Shown piece after piece: positions 10,426-23,130 of a stretch of DNA of 64,000 nt. The position numbers and the translations under genes are program-made. This DNA comes from Prochilodus magdalenae (lineage: Eukaryota > Chordata > Actinopteri > Characiformes > Prochilodontidae). Numbering within the stretch: position 1 is the stretch's first letter; each line of letters begins with the position of its first letter. The notes below the pieces were generated by a model. That model was given only the letters and a program-made list of their open reading frames with translations, was not told the DNA's origin and ran no database searches. The stretch spans positions 276,001-340,000 of the forward strand of contig JAMWET010000814.1 of the NCBI GenBank assembly GCA_024036415.1. The letters run 5' to 3'.

Positions 10426-11384
10426 TAAAGAATACTGTACTGTTAACTATGTTTTCTTTCCTAATGCAGGAAAATGAATAACTTGAAATGAATAACTACA
10501 GTGAGTGGAAATTAAAGGATGGCTTTAGACTTTGGCAGCCCTATTATATATTTGAATTAAATGATGTGCACATTTAGACCATGGGTATATTCAACACAAC
10601 ACTTTGTATCAGTGCACCAGAATGTTTGATTAAATCAATCGAACTGATATGCTGAACACTGCTTCAACCACTGTACCATTTCACATAAACCGCAGTCATT
10701 CGTAGCTCAGACACCTGAAAACGACAAACTGCAGAGCGAGAATTGAGAGAGAGCACTTTCTCTTCAGCTATAAACTTCCAGCAGCTTTAGATTTCCAGTA
10801 AGTGATCAAACGGCTGACCCTAGCCCTCCTGCTCACCGCTCTGCTCTTGTTTCCTGATCCCGAGGCTGCTGAACCTGTCCCTGGCATGACCCTGCGCAGG
10901 AAATCAGTCCAGTCTGTGGTCCACAGGCCCAGACATACTCACTCTCTCTCTTTCACTCTCTCTCACTCGCTCGCCCAGCACCAGGCCAGCCATTACAAAA
11001 TGATTCAGAGTACAACACCAGAGTTAAAGGTGAGCCCCCCAAATCCTTTAACTCTCACTCTCCAAAAACCTTTTTGTCTCTGTGATCTTCTCGCTGCAAT
11101 CTGTAAGATTTGTAGTTGTACATATAGTTATAGACTGCATGCTAACCAGCTAGCCTCAGCTTGTTCTGTCTCACAATACCACTTAAGTCACTGTAGCGTT
11201 AATTCTGCTATCAGTCCAACCTGAGAGGATAAAGAAGGAGCGCTGCTAGCCCAACAGCGTATTCTAACCTCGTCAGTCATCGGTTCTGCTCCAGGTTAGA
11301 TCATTTAGGGACAACCCAGCCCAGAAATCATTTGTTCTAAAAACGTTTTGAGAGTATGCAATGCAATGTTCAACTACTTTAGCT
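10426..11384. other. Unique DNA with a weak exon-like frame
   Basis: A plus-strand frame at 10,802-11,034 runs from just after a stop to a donor-like TTAAAG|GTGAGC, and begins with a hydrophobic LTLALLLTALLLFP stretch. The only ATG lies after that stretch and no convincing acceptor precedes it, so I do not call a gene. CT runs at 10,940-10,970. Confidence 0.25.
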
Positions 11385-11745
11385 GTAAGTTTTCTTTTGG
11401 TTCCCAGAACCTTGTTTCTGAAGGTAAGAGAACAGTCTCTAAAAACATTCTCATCTTAAAATCTCAGTAACATCCTTTAAACATTTCCCAAATGTTGCTC
11501 TGGGAATGTTCTTCTTTTGTTATTATGTAACATAGTCTGTGGCCCTGAGAACACCTTCAGAACATCCTCAGAACATTTTCAAATCATCCTCTGATCCTTA
11601 GTTAGCATGTAACCTTATAGGAACATTATGTGAGATTATAAACATTTTTAAAATGTTCTCTGAACATTCGACTAACACATGTTCTTTAAAACTTCATTAG
11701 AACTTGTGGGTACCATTAGGGAAAGTTCTGGGAATCTTCTCCTGC
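11385..11745. repeat. Dispersed repeat rich in 'gaac..ttc' words, copy 2
   Basis: Homologous to 1-330 over most of its length, with shared left block (agttttcttttggttc) and right block (cattagaacttgtggg). An open frame continues downstream to 11,915 but resembles no known protein. Confidence 0.5.
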
Positions 11746-13160
11746 TAGCTGGGAAGCAGTCAATGGAAGAAGGACTAAACACAATGATGGCTGAAGCTCT
11801 TGGCAAGCGACTGCTGCCACCCACTCTTGCCAAGAAACAACGTTCAGCAGTAGAAGCAAAACAAGAGTTAGCATTGGCGCTGCTTTCCACTGCTGGAGAC
11901 GCTCTTGACAAGTAACTGGATGAAGTTTAATGCTGAACTTGCGATGCTCTACACTGGCAGGGATGGGACAATAGGGAATAATATACTCTACATTTCCTTG
12001 TTTCTTATGATAGGGGTGGGCACCACAGCTTTCTAGTGATATATTGCCCCCAATTTTTTTGCATCATCCTACTCATTGCTCCTTTAAACTGGTCGGCATT
12101 GAACATCTTGTAAAGTCTGTTAGCCTGAGTGTTGCAGATGCTGCCAGTTGGCCTAAGCTGAAGTTTGACTGACCAAGCCACAGTTACTAAGCGAGGCAGA
12201 CGGAATTTTGCATTCTCAGTAGATTCGCTGGAATTTTTGCCAGTGTTCGCAAAGGTTGTGCAACTTCCCAAACGTGGCTACCCAAAAAATAAACAACTAA
12301 ATAAATCATATATGGAGCATGTATAGGCCAGCCGTATTGCCACATTTGTGGCCAAAATGTGGCATACCAGTCACAATCTTTTGTGTACCGCATGGTGAGA
12401 GATCAAGTGAGCGACATCAGTGATCATGATAAACAGTCGAAACTGGTTTGTAAAGATGTTCAGTGGACTGGCGAATCTCATCCACTCCAAACACACACAG
12501 TTTTAACCAGTCCTGCGTGAACAGTGGAGGCACTGTGTGCTTTCGACAAACACACTCCGAACATATGTGGAGGGCTTTGTTCCATCAATACTTCCAAGCG
12601 GCACAGACAACCTGAGGTTTGCATTAAAATGTGCAGGAGGAAAGGGAAGGGCAGTAATTAGATTACATGCCCTGAATGTAGAGACATGATCCCAGGCAAA
12701 AGGGGACTGCTCTTCCTCTGAAGGCTTTTCTCTTTCTCGTTCTCTCTGTCCGGCATGATGACCAGCTGAGGCTTTGACTGACAGCCTACCACCCCTGGGT
12801 CATAAGGCAGCACAGAAGCAGTCTGGGAATCAGCTTTATTCCAAGTTTGTTTCTGAGAACTTTGGGAAGTCGTAGTGTGTATGTGTGTTTGCGTGTGTGG
12901 GAGGGGGTGTTGGGTGAAAGCTGGGTGACTGTCCTCTCTGTGACCCCACACCAAGGCCACAAAAGGCTCAATGAGACTCAGTCACATAATATGATATGAT
13001 CTAACTGAACATGTGTAATAGCTTTGTTGGTGTCTTTTGCAAAGTTTAGCAGATACATTTTAGGCCTGCATGGCTTGTGTATGAGTGCAACAGTATCTGT
13101 AGGGGGTTTACATGAACTGTGACCAGTGTGAACTGTGACCAGTGTGAACTGTGCTGAGCA
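11746..13160. other. Unique DNA
   Basis: No recognised gene or repeat. Several minus-strand frames under 100 codons (12,005-12,960) lack motifs. A short direct repeat of 'gtgaactgtgaccagt' lies at 13,110-13,150. Confidence 0.35.
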
Positions 13161-13327
13161 CAATAAAATAAATAAATAAAAATAAAATGAAAACTAAAAT
13201 AAAAGAAAATAAATAATGTAAAAAAAAAAACAAAAGTTACAATGAAAAAAAGAATAAAAATAAGTAATGTTAAAATAAAATAAATAAATAAATAAAAATA
13301 GAGTTTAAATAAAATTTAAAATAAAGT

Positions 13328-13328
<1 letters not shown>
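13160..13328. repeat. A-rich AAAT low-complexity tract
   Basis: Alternating AAAT/AATA words without a fixed period. Confidence 0.8.

Positions 13329-13414
<86 letters not shown>
13329..13414. repeat. (CTAT)n microsatellite
   Basis: About 21 perfect CTAT units. A degenerate ATCC run follows at 13,553-13,600. Confidence 0.95.
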
Positions 13415-13415
<1 letters not shown>

Positions 13416-13718
13416 AATACATCCATTTGTACATTCATCTGTCATCCATCAGTGTAGAATAAAGGCAATATAATTGAAACCTTAAGGTTTTTGGATCTCT
13501 TAGACCATCAGCATGATGAAAAGCCTCTGTTAGAATACATTTAAGACATCATCTATCCATTCATCGATCCATCTATCCATCCATCAATCCACCCATCCAA
13601 GTGGAAACTATGCAAATGGAAACTAAAGCCTAGCAGAACCAAGCATATAGCTATCGTGCATTCTTATATGCAAAACGGACTCACTCTAATCAGTGGCAGA
13701 CCGAAGGACCCTCACTTA

Positions 13719-13815
13719 CCTCCTCCCAATCTGCAGGAATCCATAAACAGGCGCCTCAGCGAAACCATCTGGGTATCAGTTGACCTGGCTGCTGTGGACG
13801 CACGCCATTGCTAAA
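13719..13815 (-). other. Exon-like segment with consensus splice sites
   Basis: On the minus strand an acceptor-like tttatttttag precedes, and a near-perfect donor (GGAGGAG|GTAAGTGAGG) follows, about 97 bp. One frame is open throughout and reads QWRASTAARSTDTQMVSLRRLFMDSCRLGG. The acceptor is AT-rich with a weak pyrimidine tract. It may be a small coding or untranslated exon, or chance. Confidence 0.25.
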
Positions 13816-14160
13816 AATAAATAATCCCTAAATGTGTTTATAGTGGATGGAGAACCAGTGGCGAAGCGTCCCTGTGACCTATGGCTCTGATTAAATTAGA
13901 GGTGGTCGCACAATGACCATGAAGAAGTTTCTGGAGCATGGATGCTTAGCCATGGGATTTTCATTAGCTGGAGCCTGAGGCCGGGAACCTCTCCACAGAC
14001 TGACTTAAACCTCCGGAGAGCTGGCTCAAACCACCAGTTTACATCTTTTCCCATTTGGGACCTCCGCTCTGAGGAGCCGGCAGCTTCCCCAACACCTACA
14101 CTATTAGCTTCCTCTTGCTAGATAAACTCCACACATCCCAGACCTGCCGCTTAAGCCCTT
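13816..14160. promoter_or_regulatory. Candidate conserved non-coding element
   Basis: Balanced composition, no repeats, and factor-site-like words: ctaaaaataaataa (MEF2-like), ctgattaaattag and cattagctgg (homeodomain-like). Conservation cannot be judged from one sequence. Confidence 0.2.
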
Positions 14161-14504
14161 GTAGCTATAAACCATGGAAGAGAATAAGAGAGAAATAACA
14201 AATGAGGAAAGTTTACAAAACATGAGTTTACTGTGCCTTGCAGGAAACATCATAACTCATTTTAAATGTCCCACAGAATGCATTTATTCAGCATTTTAAA
14301 TTGTTCACTGATGTCTACATAGACAGTAAGTAACCGACCAAATTTACTGATCCATAAACCGCCTTATGATTTGTCTGTAGAATACAAAGAGATACTTTTG
14401 AGTTCATGAACAATTTGATGAGCTGTGCACACAGACGCAACAGACAAAGAAAGAAAAATACAGTGAACATCCATATAGATATATAAAATAATAAATATAA
14501 ATAT
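14161..14504. other. Unique DNA
   Basis: Nothing recognised. Confidence 0.4.
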
Positions 14505-14900
14505 ATTTAGTTAGCTATGCTAATGTTATTTACTTGGAGTTTGCTGGTAGTTAACATTAACTTAACTATAATAGCTAATTCCTTTCAATCTGGACATCAA
14601 CACAAAGAAAATGGAAGTTGTTACTTACTATGAAACGTTTAGTTTAAGATTTAGCTATGCTAATGCTAGTTGCTATTTAGTTAGCTATGATAATGCTAGG
14701 TATTTGGAGCTTGCAAACAGTTAACACTACCTATAATAGCTAATTGCGTTCAACCTGGACATCAACACAAAGTAAATTAAAGTTCTCACTATAAAACCTT
14801 CTGTTTAAAATGTAGCTATGCTAATGCTAGATACTATTTAGTTAGCTATGCTAACGCTAGTCACATGGGGATTTGTTCCTCACTATGCAACTCTCAGTTT
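14505..14900. repeat. 165-bp tandem repeat, about 2.4 diverged copies
   Basis: ctggacatcaacacaaag recurs at 14,590 and 14,755, and 'ttagctatgctaatgctag' recurs in each unit with internal short duplications. Units also share 'ataatagctaatt' and 'ggag.ttgc'. Non-coding. Confidence 0.75.
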
Positions 14901-15889
14901 AAGCTGATCAACCTGCAAACAGTGATACAGTCATACAGCATAGCTGCTAAATACAGGCTGCTGTTGGGGTTGTGATGCTAATTAAGGTGGAACTTCTCCA
15001 CTCTTCAGACTCTGTGTTATTCAGACTTTCAGACTTCAGTGCTAAACGTTGAGCGAAGTTAGCTTCCTGTTTTCCAGCTTGTTTTGTGAATTTTCTGTTC
15101 CACCTGTAATGGCTGCCACATCCTGATACATCCATTTGCCTGTACAGGTGTAGCATTTAAGGTCGAATGTTAGGGTGGAATTTGATTTAAAAAGTGTTTT
15201 TAAAAATTGGTAAACATAAAGTCAACTTTAACCTTTCTTCAAAATTTACATCATCCACACCTTCTGACTATAAAATCGCTGGAATGGTATTCCAGACTAT
15301 GTGATTTCTCCACATAGTCCGCCACTTTGGCTACAAATGAAATGATAACTGACCCATAAAATGTTGTTAGGCTAATATGCATTAAAATTAAGAATGCTTT
15401 AAATATATAGTCAATACATTGAGATGTAAATATGATAAGTGAAGTAGTTTAGTCAGTACTTCAGTATGTACAGAGGATTGAAGTTGCGTTACTCACTGAC
15501 CCAAGTTGCAGCACATAAATATTTAACGATAAATAGATTGCAACTAAAACCAGAACAGGAGTATTTTGACTATATTATATAGTAAACATGAAATAGACGA
15601 ACGCAAGACGTGCGATAAAATAAAAAATGGGCCCTGAGATAGACATAAAGAGACAGTGAGACACTGAAGACAATAAGGGCGATAAAGTGACGTGTGCACA
15701 AATAGCACTGCACATTATATGTTGGCTAACTAACATGAAGCAAAACATTAACAAGAGTTAACTAAGGTTAAGTAAACTCATGTAAACATGTAAACATGTA
15801 GTGTTTCTGTAAACATATTCAAGATTCATAAGCTTCTTATTTTTCTCTCACTCTGTAGCTGCTTTATTATGTAAGAATACAAACATAGA
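14901..15889. other. Unique AT-rich DNA
   Basis: No gene or repeat recognised. Confidence 0.35.
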
Positions 15890-16085
15890 ACAGAACAATG
15901 GGCTGTCCACCCCGGAGTCCAGATCTCAGAAGGTCACTTAAGATCACTGAAGGTGTTTGGGATTACATGGATTGTGAGAAGCGTAAAATCCGGAAAAGCT
16001 CTTGGAGATGGTGAGTACCACAGCAGATATCTATAAATCTGAAAGAAAGTCCCCTGAAAAGAATAAAAAGGATGGACATAATACA
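15890..16085 (+). mobile_element. Tc1/mariner relic family B
   Basis: Translation gives NRTMGCPPRSPDL followed by ITEGVWDYMDCEKRK, the block containing the final catalytic region of Tc1-type transposases; a 4-residue insertion splits it (RRSLK). A stop follows at SSWRW. Only the C-terminal part remains. Confidence 0.6.
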
Positions 16086-17620
16086 CATGAAATAACACGT
16101 TTCTATATTTAGCATTTCAGTATTTTTATATTTTTCTGTTTATTTGTTATATATGTTTTTTCCTTTTTTGACACTGTAAAAAAATCTTCCACATAACGGC
16201 CGTTTCGACAGGAAATGAAATCAGTTAGGGCTGACATTTTTTTGCCCAGTATTGTTCACAAATATAACGTACTAGATATTTTTGTACTCCACAATACATT
16301 TCCCAATTTTAGCAGAATAGCCTCTGTTACTTGTACCAGGCCTTTTTTTACACTGGCTGGTTTTGTAAGTCATGTGGAGTGTACAGAGACTCTTTTACTG
16401 TCTCTAAAGCTGCTTCAAAGCGTGTCGAAGCAGTCCGTGCCAGCAGCTTTGTGCCTCTGTGGAAAAGAGAGCAATTGTTGTGTACCCTGCCGAGTCATCA
16501 GTGATTCATCAGCCTCGTAGTCAGCCTAATAATAGCTTCCACTGGAAAACGTGTTTGTTCACACATAGACTAACTTGGGCCGCAGCCTGCTGGAGGACTG
16601 CTAATAGGAAACAGGAATCCCACATAGTTTATGATGTAATAGTCAAAATAGAGCCGTAACATTAAAAAGGTCATTAACACATTTGAAATAGCTTTATATG
16701 AATTTAATGTTCAGTTATGTCTCAGAAAATAAGCTCTCGTTTCTTACGGTAGCCTTATAAGAGTTAAGATATTACACAGGAAGCTGAATAGTCTATAAGT
16801 ACTAACTGCATTCATCCTGGCCTTGCTGTATTAAACCCAGCTCTGTACACGTGACCTGCGCTACATGTTCTGGTGATTCATGTTTTTTGGCAATTGCCAA
16901 GAAGTGAAATAATTTACTGTACGTAAATTCCATTTACTTAATAGACCCAACACCCAAGCGTATGTCAAACAGAATCAGAGTGGATGATAGGATATTTTCA
17001 AGAAATTAGTGTTTCCAATTTCAGCCCTAAAAACCTTCTTTGGGGGAATTAAATAAGGACTACAGAAATGTCAGACCAAATGGGCATCATGCAGCCTACT
17101 GGTCTGATAAATGAGCCATGGAAGAACAGCGGAGTCGTCCTCCAGACTGCAGGGGCCTGCCGTAAAGAGTGATCCGTATCGGGATGAGGGAATAAGGATT
17201 AGTTTTTATATTCTACAAATTTGAGTTCCTTTCAGTCTGGGTGGTATTAAAGGAACGCGACTGAGAAGCGAGTACAGGACGGCCTGCTTTCACTTACCAT
17301 TCGTTTAGGATAACAAATAGAAATCTAATAAAAATAAGTGGCGTTTAAGAATCTACAGTGGGCTTGGGTAAACAGGCGCAGTGGTTGAAAACGTATGGGG
17401 CTATATGAGCTTTAAAAGTTTAGCAGCTTTTTTCCCTTTGCTTTTTAAAACCAGCACAGGGTTTGATTTGATCAGTAGCCTGTTCTCCAAAGCAAAGGAA
17501 GCTGGGGCTTGCCGGTTCAACATCGGCTAAAAGAAACGATTGCAGACTTTATATCATTTCACAGAGATGGCTTTCCCCACACGACGTTAGTGTACAACAT
17601 TGTCTATGTCCGCTACCTCA
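16086..17620. other. Unique DNA
   Basis: Two plus-strand frames (16,215-16,520 and 16,459-16,659) lack recognisable motifs. No repeats identified. Confidence 0.35.
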
Positions 17621-17624
17621 CATA

Positions 17625-17705
17625 CTCTACCAGTCAAAAGGTTCCCTGTGTTTATATTAATGCCTTAGCACTCATGGAATTATACAATCCACCATAAACA
17701 CCTCC
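17625..17705 (+). mobile_element. Tc1/mariner MITE relic family D (fragment)
   Basis: ccagtcaaaaggttccctgt resembles the family-D terminus (accagtcaaaggtttagaca at 56,151), and 'ggaattatacaatccacc' matches the body of 43,405-43,525. Degraded. Confidence 0.45.
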
Positions 17706-17879
17706 AGAATGGAGCTTTACCTGACGATAAACCAGTTTTCTTAACCTGCAGTTAAGACTTATATAGCAAGATGTTTTCTAAGCAGTTATGGAGAAATTCT
17801 ATTGGTCTGTCCATCATTAATATTCATTAAACTGAATTTACGAGCTTTTACACTGTGCAGAAATAGAGATAATAGTTTT

Positions 17880-18070
17880 TACACATCTAAATATATATTA
17901 AAGGTGGAGATATGAAGGAATATCATACTGTGTTACATCAAGAGGATATGTGGTATATCAGGGTATGTACTATTTCAGACCCCCATCAGCTGGAGCTGTT
18001 AGGTGTAAGCCTGTAGAGCCTTTAAGACCACCGACAGCATCCATTTAGCTGAGTGTCGCTAAACGTTCCT
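17880..18070 (+). repeat. Dispersed repeat shared with 43,545-43,720
   Basis: Shared words include 'atgtggtatatcag', 'catcag.tgga.ctgtta' and 'taagcctgtagag.ctttaag'. In both places it follows a family-D MITE relic, so the two may have moved or been copied as one unit. Confidence 0.55.
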
Positions 18071-19316
18071 CTGGTAGTGTAGTTAGTCTGGCCCACAGCT
18101 GGAACAGATGATACAGTGCACATTGTACAGACAAGCCTCTTTCTTTTATTGTTATTTAAAACTGTAGCTGTTTCTTTTATTGATATTTGATTTATATTGT
18201 CAGCAGTGCATGTGCAGACAAGGGGATGGGCTGGAGCAGGGTGTTGGTTTCGCTTTGCTCTGCTTTGGTTTTGGTCTGGAACACTGTGATAAAGAACTGT
18301 TGGGTTACCAGAAAATGAAACGAAATACTCACAAAAAGACACATCTCCTCAGACAGTCCGGCAGGTTCCTCCTCCCAGGAGCCTGGAGCATTCAGAAGAG
18401 CAACAGTAAACTGAGGGGTGGCTTTAGGCTGCATGATGGCCTCCTTTGCGGCTGTAAGCAAAGCTAAAAAAGTGTTTTGGTGTGAGACACAGCAGACGTT
18501 ACCCACTTATTCACCCTCATATCGCATCCAAACCACACTCTGGAAGTGGAGAGCTTCCAGTGGAATTGTACTTAACTTAAATGTATGTTTATTTCTGTGT
18601 CAACTCAGGGAATGTCAGTTTTAGCAGTTTGGGCAGTTTTGGCAGTTTTGGATTTAAGATTTATAACCAAGTACGCCAAGCTATGCAACGTTCTAAAATC
18701 TTGGCACCTTTGAAGTCTTTTTGAACCTGTAGAGCTGTAGAAAACAGCCAGCAGTGGTGTTGATGAATATTCCATCTTTTCCCATTTCCAGCCCTTTCAG
18801 TGATTCCCATTTAGTGGTGTTGCAGGTGGGTCCAGAGGAGACATATAGTCTAATGGGTTTTAGGCCAGTTTGTTTAGACCAGGAACGGGGTTTTATTGAA
18901 ATCTCCATTTACTCCATCCACTTTTCTAAGAAACAGATTGAGAGCTACACATCCTCTCTGATCAATTCCTTGAGTCAGATGATGGACAGATTTTGTCAGA
19001 TCTGAAGGAAAAGTGGAGCTTTTGATGAAAGCTTTGGAAAAGTGTGTTTACATTGCAAGTTGAATAAGGAGAGGACCTCAAACGCTGTTCCTCCTTCAAA
19101 TACGATTCTTGCATTTGCAGACGAGGACAGCTTGTTTCATGTAAGACCGAATCATGGGGGTAAATGGGCATGTAAAATCGCATCTGAGCATTTTTACCCC
19201 ATCCAAATATTTTAACCCCGGGCCAACTTTAGTAACTTGAAGTACTATTCATCTGGTGGTGACCGGTTTTGTGGTCTACCTGGTCTTGGGCATTGAGTCC
19301 CATTTTCTTTTTATCT
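18071..19316. other. Unique DNA
   Basis: Overlapping short frames at 18,022-18,640 on both strands lack motifs. Nothing else recognised. Confidence 0.35.
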
Positions 19317-19625
19317 TTTATCAAATCAAATCACTTTTTTTTATTGTCACTTCACATTTTGAGTGAAGAACTTAGGTACAATACTTCAATACAACAATAT
19401 ACATTAGACAATAAATATATAAAAAACTAAGCACTAAAATCTCTGTTTATACTAGTTTACAGTTTTTGGATAACAGTAATATGAAGTTATGGATGAAAAC
19501 TATGATATATCCAGATGTACACATTTCCATATAGCACTATGGTAAGGCTGAGGTAGATGAGAGATGCAGGGTATATACAGGGCACCATGTATTTCATCTG
19601 TTGTGCAAATATTAAAAAAATAACT
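19317..19625 (-). mobile_element. LINE 3' end (L2/CR1-like), 5'-truncated
   Basis: On the minus strand the segment ends aagtgacaataaa, then an A-run and a (TGATT)n-type tail, the usual 3' end of L2-like fish LINEs. No reverse transcriptase coding remains. Confidence 0.45.
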
Positions 19626-19899
19626 AGGCTGTATTTCCCCAACCCTGTGCCCGGCTTTTTACGAGATGGTGCTTAGTAATGAGTTATTAGTGCTTAAAGC
19701 AAAATTGACATTTAAGATACATTTTTATGTCATTTACCTTAACTGCCAGTTAAACTTAATGAAACGCTGAATGTAACTTCCAGTCTAAACAGCCATTAAG
19801 TACAACTGATTCATTTTTCAATCTTAGAAAAATGAAAGCAGAAAAAATCAAGTTTTATTATACATTATTATTGTTTTCAGTATTCTGTGTGTTCAGCTT

Positions 19900-20185
19900 G
19901 TTGCCCTGCTTTCAGTTTTTCAAATAAATCTGCCGTGAACACTTTCCCACCACCTCCAAAGTTTAGTCTTAGAAGTTGGTTGTGTTTTCTGCTTCTCACT
20001 ATGCATCCCATTAATCCCAGCACATTCAGTTGATGGTGAGCTCTGGACGAGTGGGGTGAGTCTATTGCTATTACTCAGATCACCGGCAGCTTCTTTGTTC
20101 AGGAGTAACGTCTGCCTTTTTCCCAGTAACAGCTTCTTGACAGTTACCAGTTCAGATGTGCTCTCCCCAGTGTAGGGATGCATAG
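19900..20185 (-). mobile_element. Tc1/mariner relic family B
   Basis: Minus-strand translation contains EKQKTQPTSKTKLWRWWESV, matching the 'QPTSKTELWR' block of the other family-B relics (26,790; 24,930; 52,270). No intact transposase. Confidence 0.55.
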
Positions 20186-20454
20186 ACACACTTGCTTCAG
20201 ACTTTAATCTCCCTCTCTCAAAGACGAAAGCTTTTAGTGTTGTGGTCTCGGGTCTTAAAGGCTATTTAAAGTCACTTCTAAAAAGTAAATAAACATATAA
20301 AAGGTCTTTAAAATAAAGGTATATAAATATACTTTCTGTTCTTTCATAAATAAGAAATATGTAAGTTCATAAATAAGAAATGTCTCCAGAAAAGTGAATA
20401 ACTTCATTAACTCAAATAAATGAAGGTATCTAGTGTTTATAGAGTACTGTTGAT

Positions 20455-20662
20455 ACTCAGGCTTCCTTAAGTTCCTATATACCTGTAATGATTATTCTGT
20501 GATTTAACGATCTAGAAAAATTATAACCAGCAAAAACATTAATTTACAAAACCTAAAATAATAAATTACAGTATTTATTTAAAGACAGAGGTGGATATAC
20601 CTAATGCATGTCAAATTACACTATGCTTAAAACGAATCTGCAAAAGCCTGCAATCATATCCT
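20455..20662 (+). repeat. Direct repeat, copy 1 (partner 22,585-22,800)
   Basis: Shares 'aataataaattacagt.tttattta', 'agacagaggtg.atat', 'aatgca.gt.aaat' and 'gaatctgcaaaagc' with a segment 2.1 kb downstream in the same orientation. Confidence 0.6.
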
Positions 20663-21874
20663 GTCTAAAAATGACCTGACCACTGGACACTTTTGTTTCT
20701 AATCATGGCCACAGACCTAATCCATACCCAATACCATATTACACCAAGTCTTTTCTGGGAAGCGTTTGGAAGACAGCCACATAGATGTATTTTGGTGCCT
20801 TTCGAACTCCTGTCTATAATAGATCTAATGCAGTCAAAAGTTTGAGCACCCTCAGTCAAATTACATGCTTCATTGTTATTCTATATGTGAAAATAGGTGA
20901 ACAGATCCTCTACAGAGAAGGCACTACAGTATGGCCCTTTTCTGCTAGTGGTTTTAATACACTGGGAAAAAAACGACACACACAGTACATAACGTGGCAT
21001 AACGTTAGCAAAGGCCATATTTTCATTCATATTCAGTTCAGCTAATACACTGTATAGAGTAGCGAACTCTCTGTAGAGGATGTGTTAGCTTACTCTTACT
21101 TATCAAATCAGCCGCTTGAGCAGGAGCGTCCGGACTTCCGCATTCGACTGCACATAACATACCGTGTTACCTTATAGGCTATGAATGGGGTGAAAATGTC
21201 TCCGGCACTGGAACTCTGGACACAGAGGGCAGTGAGAGTGCCTGGCGGGCTGGATGTCCAGCAGGACGGGAGGCAGCTGTGAAAGCCAAGCTGCGCAGGA
21301 ACAGGACAGGTCATCCTCGCTTGGCCCTGCAGCCCATCCTCATCCTGATGGCCTGAGGCCTGGGCTGCTCAGCATGACCCTTCACACAGCCACCCAGACG
21401 CTGGCCATAATGCAACCTTTTATACGGGTCCAGTGTCCCCTGCCCCAAGGACTGGGTTCGTGTATCTGCAGAACTGCAGCTGAGTCTTCCTCTAAAGCAC
21501 ACAGACAATGCAGCTATCTGTGTCTATCTGGTTACTATAGTGCTCAGATATCTGCATTCAGGCTGGGGTGGGTGTAAGCGTGACCTGGCACCGGGTTATT
21601 TATTGGGGTTGCTTGTGTTTAATTGTTTGTCTGCCGGGTTATGACAGTAATATGTAGGTACAATATATCAGCAGACAAATGAATACATCTCTGTATGAAG
21701 GCCTTTAGTCAGTAGTTAGGATCTTTGCTGTGTACCTGTAGCATACAAACTCAATATTGCTACATCAGTTGGTCAAGACAAGATGAATGCAGGAAACACT
21801 GTGTCTTATTACAATAAATCAATATGCTGCTTTATCAATCTGTGAATTTTGATCAAGACTGTATAGACCTATGA
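20663..21874. other. Unique DNA with GC-richer part
   Basis: 21,190-21,560 is GC-richer and unique, with frames under 110 codons on both strands and no known motif. A regulatory role is possible but unsupported. Confidence 0.3.
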
Positions 21875-21936
21875 ATAACCTTGTAAGTCCCTCTGGATAA
21901 GAGCGTCAGCTAAATGTCTGATTTGATTTGATTTGA
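21875..21936 (+). mobile_element. SINE 3' tail fragment
   Basis: The block 'ccttgtaagt..ctctggataagagcgtcagctaaatg', ending in a (TTTGA)n run, equals the 3' part of the tRNA-derived SINE seen complete at 34,732-34,945. Confidence 0.7.
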
Positions 21937-21954
21937 CCTACATTGTTTGTTAAT

Positions 21955-22150
21955 AATGTTTTATTATTATTATTATAATAACAATATTATTTATGTTATT
22001 GTTATTATTATTAATATTAATATTATTATTACTATTATTATTAATATTATGTATGTTATTATTACTACTGTTATTATTATTATTATCATTATTATTTATG
22101 TTATTATCACTATTATTATTATTATTATTTATGTTATTGTTATTATTATG

Positions 22151-22183
<33 letters not shown>

Positions 22184-22195
22184 TTTTTTTTTTTA
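21955..22195. repeat. (ATT)n-rich low-complexity tract
   Basis: ATT/TTA triplets with scattered substitutions end in a T-run. Ile/Leu-rich frames across it are artefacts of composition. Confidence 0.9.
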
Positions 22196-22584
22196 CCACA
22201 TGGGGAAATTAGACAAAATATCAGAGCAGAAAGAAGACAAAATGCAAATTATACAAAATACAAAAAATAAAATAAAATTAACAAAATATTTATACAAATG
22301 TACAATATTACATGTGAAATTGCACCAATATGCAGTGTGCTGCACAGTTACTGAGAGATTTTACACAGATATTGTATTTCACTGTTACTGTTCACCTACA
22401 CCAGATACATACACACTGATTAAATTGACAGTCACTGATGATATAGGCACTCCTCGAAGTATAGAAGGTGAGAAGTATAACGATGTGGGCGGTCAGTACC
22501 CGACGTATATAGAGGATATACAGGTGAAGAGGTGCAGCAGCATATATTGCACAGTACACTGATGCTGTTTGTACAGGGCTTTTA

Positions 22585-22800
22585 ATAACCAGGCTGCCTT
22601 AAGTTCTTCATTCCTTTAAATTTGACACTTTATATCATATAAGGTACAATGTGGTAAAATTATTTAGAATAAAAAGCAAAAAAAATCATTTATTATAATA
22701 AATTACAGTGTTTATTTAGAGACAGAGGTGCATATTCTTAATGCACGTAAAATATAATGTGCTTAAAATGAATCTGCAAAAGCTGCAGTCATATACTGTT
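22585..22800 (+). repeat. Direct repeat, copy 2 (partner 20,455-20,662)
   Basis: See the partner: the same blocks occur in the same order, ending at 'gaatctgcaaaagctgcagt'. Confidence 0.6.
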
Positions 22801-22839
22801 TATATTGGCAGTCACTGATGATATAAGGAAGTATGTATG

Positions 22840-23130
22840 AGAAATATACACATGATATAAAGCTGATAGTCAGGTGATATACAGGTAATATACAGGTGAT
22901 ATACAGGTGATATAAAGCTGACAGTCAGGTGATATACAGGTGATATAAAGCTGACAGTCAGGTGATATACAGGTGATATAAAGCTGATAGTCAGGTGATA
23001 TAAAGCTGATAGTCAGGTGATATAAAGCTGATAGTCAGGTGATACAAAGCCGATACAAAGCTGATAGTCAGGTGATATACAGGTGATATACAGGTGATGA
23101 GGTGCAGCAGCATATACTGCAGAAAAATAG
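22840..23130. repeat. 22-bp minisatellite
   Basis: Alternating units of gatataaagctgatagtcag + gt and 'gatatacaggt'. It ends in a 'gaggtgcagcagcatata' block that also occurs at 22,530, so the array lies between two copies of its flank. Confidence 0.85.

Noticed and set aside
10802..11224. Secreted-peptide-like frame beginning with a hydrophobic stretch and reaching a donor-like site
   Set aside because: It starts directly after a stop with no ATG before the hydrophobic part and has no good acceptor. Mentioned only in the interval note.
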